Shown here: positions 26,231 through 37,867 of the stretch, piece after piece
Layout of the letters: each line of letters opens with the position of its first letter
Numbering within the stretch: the stretch's first letter is position 1
NCBI GenBank assembly: GCA_013398015.1
Contig: VZRR01012434.1
Location: 97,661-161,660, forward strand
DNA from: Oreocharis arfaki
Lineage: Eukaryota; Chordata; Aves; Passeriformes; Paramythiidae
Length of the DNA stretch: 64,000 nt
Direction: 5' to 3'
Notes under the pieces: model-generated
The model's input: only the letters and a program-made list of their open reading frames with translations
Database searches by the model: none
What the model was told of the DNA's origin: nothing
Position numbers and translations under genes: made by a program

Positions 26231-29200
26231 TGTACAAGGGGGTGTAATGAAAAGGGGAACAGAAGGTAGGAAGGAGGCAGGGCCTGGCAGGCTGGAAATG
26301 CACCGGCACAGAGTTTGCAGGTGTCCACAGGGCAGAGCCAGAGAGGAGGGGATGGGGCAGCCCCGGCTGAGTCGGAGCAGAGAGGATTCATGGATTTGCC
26401 CAGCATTCCCTCGCAGGGAAAGGCTGCAGAGGCAGGGATTAAAAATCCACATCTCAGTCTCTTTCTGTACCTCTCTGCATGGACACGTCTCCTGCCTCTC
26501 TCAGTCATCCTTAGAAAATGGATACGACGTGTGTCGCTGGGCCGTGAACACCGGGGGATGGAACACAAATAAGTCCTGCAACAAAACCTGGAATCCTTAA
26601 AGGTTTTGCGCTCCCTTAAACCTTTGCAACGCCCCCACCTCTAGAAACAGACCCCTTTCAGAGCCTTCCTCTTCCTTCGCAGCAAACATTTTGCAACACT
26701 CATACAAATCCGGGGCTCAAGCCCAGGGCTGCACAAATCAGAAACTACCTGGCAAAGGCTGGGGATAACTCAATACATCCAACAGCACTCACTTTTCAGC
26801 CAACCAAGGTATCCCCACTGATCAGACACCCCCAGCACTGCAGCATGGTCCGTGTGAGCGTGGCACCCTCCAAACCCCGCCCAGACACACCCCGTTCATC
26901 CAGGGAAATTATCACGTCCAAGGGGAAAGGACGCATCAGCAAAGCCCCTAAAGACAGTTTGAGAGAGCAAACAAAGCCTCAGCGCACATCTCTCGCAGCC
27001 CTAAGAGGTGTTGATCTCTGCTGGGTGCTCTGGGAATGCTTCAGGAAAAAGTCTAGAGCTGTCTTTTCCAAACTGGCTGGATAAACAGCATTTAAGATGC
27101 TGGATTTTCCTCACTGAGGTCGTAAAGGGAGAAAACTTGCAGAAGGTACCCAGAGAAAATTAGGACCGCCTGGGATGCAGAGAGAGACGGTTTTAATTAG
27201 AGCCAAGAGGTGGGAAATAAGGCAGAGAAATGACATCTTAATGAGGTTTAATGAAGTTGTCTGCTGATGGGCACAGCTGTCAGACAGATCTGTATTCCAG
27301 CCAAGCAGCTTTGTGACAGGCTAAACCTGAACACAGGGAATGGTGCTGGAACTGGGGGAGAAGGAAAAAAAAGACCTTGTGCATCAACTTTGGCTCAGTT
27401 TCCCCACTGCTTTACGACAGAGCACACCTATAATGCCCCAGGACGAACAAATGAAACCAGCCCATGAGCTGGAAACAGCATTTTGCTAATCTATGAATGA
27501 GAAAGGCTGTAATCTTGGATTACACCGAGCAAGATTCATTCCTGCTACATCCTTCCCCTTCTTCGCTTTTGTAGGTAAAAGATGTTGGCAGGCAACCAGA
27601 GTCCTCTGAGTTCCTTGATTTTTTTTCAGGCACAGATTCTCTCCGTGTTCAACATATTGGACCAGATTTTTTTTTTTTAATTAATTATCCAGCACCTTCA
27701 GCTTTATTTATTCAGTGCAAAGTGACTGTAAAATGCCACCTGATCATAAAAGGAAACAGCATGCACTCATTTTGTGATGGAGTAAACACCCAACTGTGTT
27801 AACTTCAGGTGCTCTGCAAAAGGGACTCTTTAAATCCCGTAATTTCTTCTATTCTACAGAGTTCTGCACTTGAGGGTCTGGGAGCAGCTTTGCCACAGGT
27901 TACAAACCTCTCTCCTTTCCTGCAGTTTCTCAGTGATTTTCTCCCACCTGCCACACCTTTGCCACCGTGGCAGATTTCTGACCTCACTTCCCTGATGCGC
28001 TATCAGAATGTGACCCCAGGAAAACGCCTTTTCTCATGCTCCTGAGGAGCATTACACCATTTCCCTCGTACGGCAGTGACAACTAATCTAAAAATAGCTG
28101 TAAATGCAGGAGGAATAGATCAGCAAGGAAAGCTCCTTCATCATCCCTGGCAGCGGTTTACGCGCCGTGCGCGAGCTCCCGGCACACACAGAGCGCACGC
28201 GTGGTTTGTCACTGCCGGGTGCCACTGCAGCTGTGGTGGCACTAAAACCCCACCCAGTCCCCTCGTGCTCGGTGCTGGGCAGGGGACAGTCCCTCCCTCT
28301 GCTCGAGGCTCACAGGAGGCGGGTGGGGAAGTGCAGCCGCGGTTGCATCTCGTCACTGAATCGATGGCTTTTGGAAAGGGCTGTTTGCAACCAAGGATCT
28401 GGAGTTTCGCATGGGGCAGGTCCATAAAGCTCATCTTCTGGTGACCTTGTGCTCCTGAGAGCCATGGGGATGCCAAACCTGCTTTAGAGCATCACGAGTG
28501 TAAAAGTTTGAGGAATTACAAGCACATTTTAGAGACCTCGACACAGAGCCCTCTTGGAAGGTGCCTGTTCTGGACAGGGGTTATTAACCCTCCCTCTCCA
28601 GGCAAAACTGGCTCAGTGAGAGCTTGCCTAAGCTGAGGGTGATGCAGAAGAGCACACTGGAAAGCAGCCAGCATGCTGGCAGTGTACAGGGGAGCCATGG
28701 CTGCTCTGAGGCCCTGGGCAGGGTTTGCATGGTGCTGACTGGGAGCAAAAGGAGAATTTGGGTTTGGACGATGTTCCTACACAAGCAGCTCCAGTGAGCT
28801 GGGTCCCTTATCAGCATGCACAGCCTCAGCCTGCCACGGTGGCAAGGTGGAGGTGGCTCATTAGCAGTTTCTTTTCCACTGGCTCTCTGCAGAAAGGGCT
28901 GCATTTGGTGCAGCACCTCCTGACCCAGAGTGTTCACCCATGAGGAGCACCAGAGGACTTTCATTCTCCCAGCAAGACCTGCCAACACCTACAACATCCC
29001 AGCTCCTCTAACACCCTTCCCATGGAAAATAACCAGTCCCAAAGCACCCACACCCTGCCCTCAGGGCTCCTGGGGACTTGTTGCCTGACTCTGCTCCAGC
29101 TTTCCCTGGCAGGAATGCACAGCCCCAAGTGCCAGGCTCTCTCCCCTTCCCTCCTCCGCCGCCTCCCTTTCAAGCAGCAATGAGGTTTCACGACACTCAT

Positions 29201-29881
29201 CCTGCAGTGACTTCACCATGGAGATGGGAGGGTGGAGACAAAGGGGTGAGGGGAGGTCAGTTAATCCCACAGACACCACCAGGCTGGGACACACATGAGC
29301 CGGGGAAGAGTTCCTTTGAAAACTAAATAGAAATGAGGTTATTGAGCTCAAGTTCTCTTCTGTGCTATAAACTCCAGGCTCTGCTCTCCCTTCTTCATCC
29401 CCCTTATCCTCCTCCTGCAGCATGCCTTGTGTCTTGATTATTCCCAGGCAGGAGCAGCCATGTGATTGTGCCTGGGGAAGTTTATGTGGGTTTTCTAGGA
29501 GGATGCACAACTTGCAAACAACTCAAAGTTGCAGTCTCCCCAGCAGACACCATATCTGGCCATCCCCACCAAAGGAGAGAATAACCAGACAAAAAGATTT
29601 CACATCCATATCTATCGAGTCAGGATCCCTATTTCCAGCAAGGTTAGGTCTCTTTATAACTCAAATACAAACTTGTGTGAAATTCAGCAGCCTTTAGGCT
29701 TCAGCTCCTTTTTGCACTATGGCACTCACTTGTGCAGTGGGATTCAAACCTTGCCAAGTGGCCACTCCTGGTACTTGTGGCCACGTTCTGTTACAAACTT
29801 CTGTTTTCAGGCGCTTTATCTTATCAGTCTTTATGCTTCTCTATTAATGCTGTACACGCTTCTCTATTCCCTTTTCTGCAG

Positions 29882-29981
29882 CCAGAAGTGGGGAAGCCCA
29901 CGAGAAACTGCTACTCCCTGCCAGGCCCTGATTTTACCTATGGGATGTACTTGCACAAGAGAGATGGAGGAGTCGCTGAAG
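29882..29981 (+). CDS. CFAP77: CFAP77 coding exon, first one found
   Basis: This exon follows a CTTTTCTGCAG acceptor, starts in phase 0, and ends GCTGAAG before GTAGAA, leaving one base of the next codon. It encodes PEVGKPTRNCYSLPGPDFTY and then GMYLHKRDGGVAE. The SLPGPDF.YG motif followed by DGGV.E is the signature I recall for the CFAP77 family. The split codon joins the next exon to give E-A-I-G-H-W, matching the family's EAIG.W motif, which strongly supports both splice sites. The frame stays open upstream of the acceptor, but that sequence is a pyrimidine-rich tract and not family-like. The preceding exon should end on a complete codon. Confidence 0.88.
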
Positions 29982-30518
29982 GTAGAACACTGCCCCTAAA
30001 ACACAGACCTGCAACAAAGTCCTAATGCTAGCAGGAACTCTCCTTCCCAGGGCTCTTCAATACTTCTCATAAAGCTGGAAGTGCAGAACTCCAACATTTA
30101 CCCACTTCCATTAATATCACCCCAACTGCTTGGTGACCAGTGATGTGTCTCTGTCACACTGGAAACTTCCAGAGGCTCACACAGAGCCCAAGTAGGGAGG
30201 CTGCACCTGCAGAGGGTGATGCACCTGGCCACTGTCGTACCTTTGTCAGGGCTCCTGCTTTGTGCTCTCAGGGACAATTTCCCTGTAAAATCAGATGTCC
30301 TGAGCAAGCCAGGGTGGAGGGCGAGAAGACATCCAGTTCAGATGGGATGTGGCATGCAGTGGGACAGGGTATGAAGTTCACTGCACAGTGAAGCCATGAC
30401 AAAAGGAACCTTAGCCACACAAGAGCCCTATGCAGGGTACACACATCAATCTGCTTTCCCAAACAGGAGTTAACCAAGATGCCTCATCTTTTTCTCTCCT
30501 GTTTCCTTCCATCTCCAG
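29982..30518 (+). other. CFAP77: CFAP77 intron between the first two exons found
   Basis: This short phase-1 intron of 537 bp runs from GTAGAA to a pyrimidine-rich CTTCCATCTCCAG acceptor. It holds no repeat, exon or motif cluster that I can see. Confidence 0.85.
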
Positions 30519-30735
30519 CCATAGGCCACTGGGACTCAGTGAAGGCCAAGCCTCACGTACGGGTCATGCCCCGAGACTTCGTCACCATGGGCCGCATGGC
30601 TGTGGGTGAAGGCTGCAGCACAGCCCGCGAGTTCGCCCTGTACTACAAGTTCAAGGACATTCGCTGCAAAGATGAGGGGATACTCAGATATGGTTGCAAG
30701 ATTCCTCCAGGCATGACTTTCGGCAGGCCGGCACG
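30519..30735 (+). CDS. CFAP77: CFAP77 coding exon, second one found
   Basis: This 217-bp exon enters in phase 1 after CATCTCCAG and leaves in phase 2 at GCACG before GTAAGG, a strong donor. It encodes AIGHWDSVKAKPHVRVMPRD, then a segment with GRMAVGEGCSTAREF and YYKFKDIRCKDE, and ends IPPGMTFGRPAR. The basic, extended character without predicted membrane segments fits a tubulin-binding filament-like protein. The PP.MTFG..ARPSTPFFD motif crosses the boundary into the next exon, and the phase-2 codon is completed by a single G there to encode Arg. This is the largest CFAP77 exon in the window, and its GC content is higher than that of the introns on either side. Confidence 0.9.
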
Positions 30736-31419
30736 GTAAGGGGGAACACTTGGGCCCTCCTCAGAATGAAAGTATCCCTTCCTTCCCTCACACCTACGTC
30801 TCTCCCCAGCCTCAGCTGCCACAGTCCCCAAAGCAGAAGTGTCCTGAACCTGGATATGCTGAGTCACAGCATCACATCTGTGTCTGACGACACTTCTGTC
30901 AGATAATCAACTACCTGAATCTAATGTGTGCCACAACACAGCCTTATTTTGCCTGTGGTATTAAGGGCTTGAAGCCTCTTAAAAATATCTTCAATGACAA
31001 CCCTTTAATCTAGAGGAATATGAAGAGCTGTCAGCTAGAAAATCAGCAACCCAGGGTCAGAAAATCAGAGTAACAGCATTTCTACCTGTCTGCACTGGTA
31101 GAAATACTCTGGTGAAGTTAAAGATCAGTTAAAGTTCTTTATCCTACTCTCTCCCACTTAGTTCATTGCCCTGCATTGGGCAGAAATTGGTAGTAGAGCA
31201 GGATAGAGGCAAAGAATCTTCTCACTTCCAGTGTGACTCCAGCACAAACCAGTGCCCAAAGCCTCTGAAAGTCCTGCTACTGCTGGAGCCCCGGGGAGTT
31301 TCTTGTTCTATGCAGGTCTTGGACCAGGCATTAGGTTTCATTTTAAGAGCTAGATAATAATCACTACCAGCAAAATAACAGCTACAAATTCTAGGGAAAA
31401 GACATGATGAACGGCACTG

Positions 31420-31700
31420 TGTATTTTACATGATAGTAAATGGGCTTTGCATATGCAAATTGAATGGATTTTAAAATGGTATTTAATGACAATTTTCGTA
31501 GCAGACATTAACATTAATTGCATCAAAATGAAAATGTAGCATTAGCTTGCTGTTAGCTGCAAATGCCCCAGCTATAAAGCTTTATCTTTATCAGTATCAG
31601 CCCTCACCGATGTGACAGGGCTGCTCTGCAAATTGCAGGCAAAAGGGCTTTTATGTTGCAAAAGTATCCCCCAATGTAGACCAAAATCAACATCAATTTT
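31420..31700. promoter_or_regulatory. Candidate enhancer with palindromic POU octamer
   Basis: The core is the perfect 14-bp palindrome TTTGCATATGCAAA at 31446-31459, which contains two overlapping octamer halves. Around it are ATTTAATGACAATTTT, ACATTAACATTAATTGCATC, AGCATTAGC and TTATCTTTATCAGTATCAG words. The dense homeodomain, POU and GATA-like words without repeats are typical of deeply conserved developmental enhancers. Location is intronic in CFAP77, about 28 kb upstream of the BARHL1 start. Confidence 0.4.
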
Positions 31701-34045
31701 GCTTTATTTCTTCATAAACGGAGGTTAAATGGCTGCCTGTAAGAAGCCCAGGCATGCTTCAAAAGTTTTAAGGAAAATCTGCAGACCCCACAACAGCAGA
31801 AGTAGTGAGAAAGGGCTTTTAATTGAAAGTTATTATTGTACAACTTGCCTTAATAGCTACCTTTTATGCAGACTGATTGTATTTATCCCTTTACTTTAAA
31901 AGCACGTTACAGATGAAACAGAATTGCTGGGATTATCAAGGAGTTGTTACAGCCATTTCGGTAAAAGTGGGAGTTTAACACACTTTTCCATGACTGACAA
32001 GTTAAAGAGACCAGCTTTGGTGAGCATTCCCAGGACAAGCTGGTCCCTGGTCACAGCAAGACCTATTTTCCTAGAAACAACCTGACTGTCAATGGATTTA
32101 AGTTGGTTTTGGGCTCTAAGCCCTGTTTGACTGTGACCTTAGTGCTGCTGTCTGGGAAGGTGCTCCCAAGTAAGGCACATGCTTGTGTGAGAGGAGAAGA
32201 AAACAGTGGCAAATGGTCTTTTCCCACAACTCCAAGCACTCCATGTCTGTTAGAAGGAACAGATCTGATCAACAGCTCAGGTGCAGCGAAGCTTTTCAGC
32301 AAGAGCAGTGCCTGTGTCATCCCCCAGCACAGACTGTGTGGCTGAGGAGGCCAGAGAGCCAAGGTGCTTTCCCACGGCACTGGAAGCAGCTGGAGACACC
32401 CTTCCTGATGATGGGGTGCTGTGGGACAGCCCAGAACCCCAGTGCAGACCCTGCCCAGTCTGCACCCACAGCCCTGGGGCGGCTCTCTGGCACAGTGGGA
32501 ATTGCAGCTGGTGCCAGCCCACAGCCTCGGGGCGGGGCTGCTGCCCTGGAAAGCCAAATAACTCAGCAGCTGGCACAGGAACGTGACTGTGGTTGGTGGG
32601 TAACGGGCAAGGAGCTTCTTGAGTCCTGGCAACTCATCTCCAGCCCCTTGTTGGGCCTTGGGCTGTGCTGCTAAAGGCTTCTGTCTCCTGGAGACATCAG
32701 AATCAGGAGTTCTCCCCAGGCTCACAGGTTGGGGCTCTCCTGGATCATCCCAAACAGAAACAAGCACAAAAGCTGTGGTTGCTATTAGTGCCTTGTTAAT
32801 CACTGCCTGGCCCTGCTGCTGCTTTAGCTCAGATCACTTATGCCTCTGCTTTCTGCTCACGGTGTGTGGAGCGTTTCAGCAGGCAGCCTTAGACACTGCA
32901 GCGAGCTTTCTGAAGCTTTGAGGCCTCTTCCCTTTCTTTTCCTGGGATATTTACCTTCAAAGGTCACCCATACCCCTCTATAATTCCCCCTGGGCACCTT
33001 TCAGGGGAGAAAAGCAGCGTTGCTTTTTGCTGATTCCCTCCCCATTCTCTTCCTCCCTTTTCCCAGAGTAATGTTTGCTACGAATCATGTGGCCGGCTTT
33101 GTTGTGAGAGTCATAAAAAGGACATTTTTCATCTCTCCTTTTTCCTGCTCTCGCTCCCTTCTCTCTCTCAGTACCAGACAGAGATTTATTCCTTCCCTGA
33201 TGCCTGTGGCATTCGGAGCTGGGAGGGGTCAAGGGAGGCACTGATGGGACATAATAGATAATGCAGTGGTTCCCCAGGGGCTTGTCCAGCTCTGGAGCCG
33301 ATCCATCAGCAGGCAGTGCTCGTGCCAAGGTCAGCAGTAACGAGGATGTGGTGGGGTCCCAGCCTCCCCTGTGGGGCATCCTCCAGCCAGGCTCCCCCAG
33401 TTCATGCTCCAGCTCTCCGCAAGAGCTGCCTTGTGCAACCACACTTTGCAGGAGAGGACACATCCACTGCGTGCAGGTGCTGGGCTAACAGCACATGGGC
33501 TCAGCCTCACTGGCCCCAGCCCTCATCCCCACCACACACAGCTCCACAGGCTCATCCTCCAAGGAAAATGCCCGTCTTTGACAGTCCCCTGCAGGAGCTA
33601 AACCCCATCCACGTGCTCTGGGCACGACATTGCAGAGCTGCTGAGGGTTGCTGTCCTCCCAGGTCTTTTCATTCAAAATAACCCCACAGCACAGTGCTGC
33701 TGGCAGGTATATCCAGCCCCCATACTCTGCAATAATGACCTTGTTTTACAAGGAGGAGGCTGGAGGGCATCGAGTGGGCTGGGGTTTGATCATACTGGAG
33801 ACCTAAAGGCACAGAGGGTCTGTGAAGACCTCCAGGATCTTCACTGGTGTCGCTCCAGCCTGCTATTCAAGGTACATTTGGAAACCCCAATAGCTTTCCA
33901 GACCTACATTTGTCCTCCTGTCCACATTTTCTGACTGACTTTCACTGTGCCCTGAAATTAGCAGACATTAAATGATCATTTCTGGGACTAGAAACAAACA
34001 CAACAACGTGGATGCTGTCTACAGCTAGATTTCAGATGCTATTGA

Positions 34046-34083
34046 TCTGTGCAAGGTCACACAAGGAGTTTGAAGCTGGAACA
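34046..34083. mobile_element. Possible MIR SINE fragment
   Basis: The words TGTGCAAGGTCACACAAGGA and GTTTGAAGCTGGAAC resemble the MIR core (compare CCAAGGTCACACAGC). The fragment is under 40 bp and could be chance. Confidence 0.3.
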
Positions 34084-37000
34084 CTCCAGCACACAGTTGG
34101 TACCCCAAGCACCAGTTCTCTCCCCAGGAGTGATCAGGGCAGAGTGCACCCTCAGCGTGGACACACTGCCCAGCACTGCCAGGGCTGCTTGGAGAGAAAA
34201 GCTTCCAGTCACCTCTTGGTGAGCGTCCTAATTCTGCCTGCTACGGCCCAGAGCCTATTCCTGGACACAAGGACTGCACAGACGTGCCATCCTCTGCCAT
34301 TCTGCACCTGTACCTGCTCCAAACCCTGCATGGCCATAACCCTGCCTCCCACGGGCTGCCATGCACTTGGCAGTTGGCCTGGAGGTTGGGCTGACCTTGG
34401 GTGTGCTGGCAGGATTTCCCTGGCACTCTGTCATCCCCATGGCTCCTGCCGGGTCCCCCCCACCGTCTGCCTTCACTTCAACTGTCCCTTTCCTGAATTT
34501 CACATCCCATTTTCCTTCTGTCTTCATCTCCTGCCTCCGTTACACCTCCCATTCTCTAAAACTGCTCTTAATCCTCTGGCAGCTGTTTTCATCATGTTCC
34601 TGCAACAAACTCACCCCTCTATAGCATTTGGTCACTGCAATCTCTCTTCTTCAAATTGTTACACTTGGCCAAGGGCATCAGTTACCCAGCACCTCCTCTT
34701 TAACTGGTATCATTTGCAATTGTCCCAGTCTTTCACCTTCCCTGAAAAGGCAGATTTCAATGCTCATGCTCTGCTTAGCAAGTGGCCTTTCCACCCAAAG
34801 TGCCCGTGCTGTTTGCACACAGGCAGAACAAAGTTTAGAAAGCTACTCAAGAGGTGCTGAGGCATTTCCACTGATAGGTTTATTTTTGAGATACATAAAG
34901 AACATTTCAGGTCGTTAATATATGGCTGGGGAAAGAAAGCTAATCTAGATGTAGACCAGCTGCAAAGATGTCAAAGAAATAATGTTGGAGAGCAGAGGGT
35001 GTTCCTGGAAAGAACGCACCAGGAAAAGATGGACAGGCAATAAAATTGAATATTACAGCGAGTCTGCAGCTGACCCATGATCACTGGAAGCCAAAGAGAG
35101 TGTAAAGTCACCAAAATCCTAAAGATTAGGGGAAACAAAAGTTTTATAGAGAAAAAAAAACCACTGAGGACTGACAAAACAGATTGTGAAAATGTAACAC
35201 AGTGACTGGAATCACTGTCAGGCTCATGGCGACAGAAACACGCAGCCAAGTTAAGAAATACAGGACTCCCATCAGCTCGGATAATTACATATCCTATCCA
35301 TTTCCACAGTGAAAGGCACTTTGTGCCTCTGCCACCATTCTCACATTGCTAAGATAAGAATTTCTATTTCAAGAGTAGTTTTCTTCTCCTGGAAATCTTC
35401 CAGGCTGGGTATGTGGTCGCATCGCTACCGCAGAGCTCCCAGCCCCGTCCGCCTGCATCGTGCCCCGGCGGCTGCAGCATCTGCTCGGGCAGAAGGACCT
35501 GTTACGCCCTTCAAAACATCCTGAGTGTACCATGAAGATACTGATTCCCCTCCAGAGTGGTTATCTGCTTGCTGTAAGAGTTTTTGACTACTTCAGGCCG
35601 ACGGCTTAAGAGATAATAAACAGCCAAGTCATGATTTGGCATAAGGTTCAGGTCCTGCCCATCAGCTGCAGAGCTGGGAAAAAAGAGATCTGAAGGACAG
35701 ATTTAGATCCCTTATTACCGACTGCTTTACACTGAATAGGAGAGTAATTTACTCTCACACAGGCTGGCTGTTGTCTGTGGGTTTATCGCCGTTGATTACA
35801 GCCGGCTGAAAAACTTCTTCCAAAATTTTACCACCTAGGACTACTTCTGGCCACAAGTGGGCCTTTTTCTTTGCCAACTTTTGCTTTTTCAGCCTGTGCA
35901 ATGAAAACCTGGGTCGGGGGGAATAACCATAGAATCCTTTCAGAAAAGAAAGCTTTTCAGCCCTCATCAACATCTTTTCCTTTCAAACAAAGTCATGTTC
36001 CCACCCAGCCAGAGAGATTCAAGCATGGGATGGGGGTCAAGGGGAAGACCTTGGGCTTTGATTTCTTTTGCTCAGCATTGGAGGGTTTTCTCCTTGGTTT
36101 TTCACTCATTGGGATGTTTTGCATTTGTTGACGGCTGCAGACTGAACATTGTTCACTCCCAGCCATAGATCTGGACCTCCAGGCAGAACAGCTCTGTCCC
36201 ACAACCATGTCCCACCTGAGTTTCTCAGAGGATAACAGCAGATAACAGAAGACAAATGTGCTGAAGACAAACCTAAATAATCTTCAATTAAGTCAGCCAA
36301 AGGGCATCTCCAACCCCAAAATCAATGCTAGCACACGAATTCCAGCTTGTCAAGCCCGTTATTTAATGGGTAAGAGCTGTCTTGGTATCTTCACTGCAAG
36401 ACACATGTTTCCATACGTGCTTTTAGGACCAGTGCAAGCAAACATCTCACTCGGCCTGGGAGGGAATAGTAAAGCAAATTGGTGCTCTTGTAACCATGTG
36501 TACTCCTAAGTACAGCTATGAGCATCTGATAAATCTTTTAAAGTGCATGTTTACAATGGATTTTATTCTTTTTACTGTTCTATACATATGAGCCCTCTGA
36601 GCAAAATAACAGATCCTCTGACACTTAGAAGAAGCCACTGCCTCACTGGCTGCCTGCAGTGAAATAATTTATATTGTTATTTCCTCACCCAAATTACAAG
36701 GATTGTAAAGAAGCTTCAGAAATTCAGAGTAATCAGTGCTTTGGAGGCACAGATCCCGCAGCTGCCACACGGGTGGAAGACCCACTACTGCAACTGAGAG
36801 TTTTGCCAGCCCAAAGACTGCAAAAAAAAATTGGTCCCTGAGTGTTTTCCACCAATTTTTCTCTTGTTACTTTCTTCAATAGCTAATGGAAAGTGAGGAC
36901 AAGTGGAGATCATTTAAAAATGATCTTTCGGGCCTCTCCATGGGTTTATTGCCAGGACCTATTTAGAGGACCATAAAGCTGTAAGGGGCCTATAACTTTA

Positions 37001-37092
37001 CTGTATAGCCCACAAGCTTCTTAGGAAAATGAAGAGCCTTTGGACTCACATCCAGCTTGTTTTGCCGTGTCTCCCTCTCCTCACAAACACAC

Positions 37093-37110
37093 CCGCACAC
37101 GTGTGTGCGG
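37093..37110. promoter_or_regulatory. Inverted repeat centred on an E-box (CACGTG)
   Basis: Arms CCGCACAC (37093-37100) and GTGTGCGG (37103-37110) are perfectly complementary across a two-base spacer and contain CACGTG at 37098-37103. CpG words here are unusual for this intron. It could be a bHLH site or simply a CA/TG-rich coincidence. Confidence 0.3.
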
Positions 37111-37239
37111 GGGACCTCGAGCTGCTAATTGAATTCACCCTTGTGAAAGCCTTAACAAATTGTAAGTGACCTTTTATACAAATTTCAAAGTCAAGAATTC
37201 ACCACTAACTGCACATCCCTCTTCTGCCATTCACTGTTA

Positions 37240-37420
37240 TGCAAAACCCACAAACAATTAAAAGAAATAATGAAGAGCCCAGCGGCCCTCTTTCCTAATT
37301 AGCTGCAGGAGGCAGTGCTGGGGAGTGTGGTTAAGTGCTTCAATTACCTCGCCCCTCCTCGCAGCCCTTGTTAGAAGAGACAGGTCCACGGGCCAAAGGG
37401 GAACAATTAAGGCGAGGCAG
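37240..37420. promoter_or_regulatory. Candidate noncoding element with homeodomain sites
   Basis: This block contains ACAATTAAAAG, AAATAATG, CTAATTAGC, TTAAGTGCTTCAATTACC and GAACAATTAAGG, with almost no repeats. TAATTAG and CAATTA are cores bound by Bar and other homeodomain classes. The functional role is inferred. Confidence 0.28.
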
Positions 37421-37818
37421 AGCCCGGCAGCTTGCAGGGGGATGTCGGGGCCGTGCCGGCTCTCGCACAAGGGCCAGAGCTGTAATCATACCCCAGCTTC
37501 CTGCTGGGCTACACAGAGACAAATTAATGGGAGATAGATTGCTACCTGCAGCCCATCAGTAACGGGGGAGGAAGGGAGGCAGGGCAGCACTACAAGGGAG
37601 CCGTAATCAGGATTTTCCTGTGCTCTCAGCCCCCTTTCAGGGCAGAGGGACCTGAGCACTAATGCCTCGCTGCTGCCTGCATTGGGGGTACCCCCACGGC
37701 CCCAGACAGAATCACAGACCCCGGCTTGGGCTTTATTTGCTGAATACCTGTGGTAGCTGCCCCAAGGAGCCCCATGCCCCAGAGAGGCTGCACACCAAAC
37801 TGTTCCCCAATAAAAAAC

Positions 37819-37867
37819 TGGTTGGGCTCGATCTTGGAGGTCTTTTCCAACCCTAGTATTTCGATAA
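37819..37867 (+). mobile_element. CR1-type LINE 3' tail fragment
   Basis: The sequence TGGTTGGGCTCGATCTTGGA followed by GGTCTTTTCCAACCCTAGTA matches the well-known + strand end of avian CR1 (GGTTGGACT.GAT...GGTC.CTTCCAACCC). The terminal octamer repeat has decayed to TATTTCGATAAG. Confidence 0.65.

Larger units (their letters stand above)
1..29881. other. Noncoding stretch: 5' introns or upstream flank of CFAP77
   Basis: I find no recognisable coding exon in this long stretch. The first supported CFAP77 exon begins at 29882 in phase 0 and in the middle of the conserved domain, so at least one upstream coding exon must exist. I looked for a phase-0 donor preceded by codons resembling the family's N-terminal motif and did not find one, so it may lie before position 1 or be too short to spot. 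Open frames here are short, lack homology I recognise, and often begin with non-ATG codons. The stretch holds several AT-rich, motif-dense blocks, small repeats and one exon-like minus-strand frame, each listed separately. The remainder is ordinary avian-type intronic sequence. Confidence 0.6.

Noticed and set aside
32063..32803. 246-codon open frame on the minus strand in a CFAP77 intron
   Set aside because: It has no domain, no splice context and atypical Pro/Leu/Ser-rich composition. Frames on the opposite strand are equally open over the same bases.
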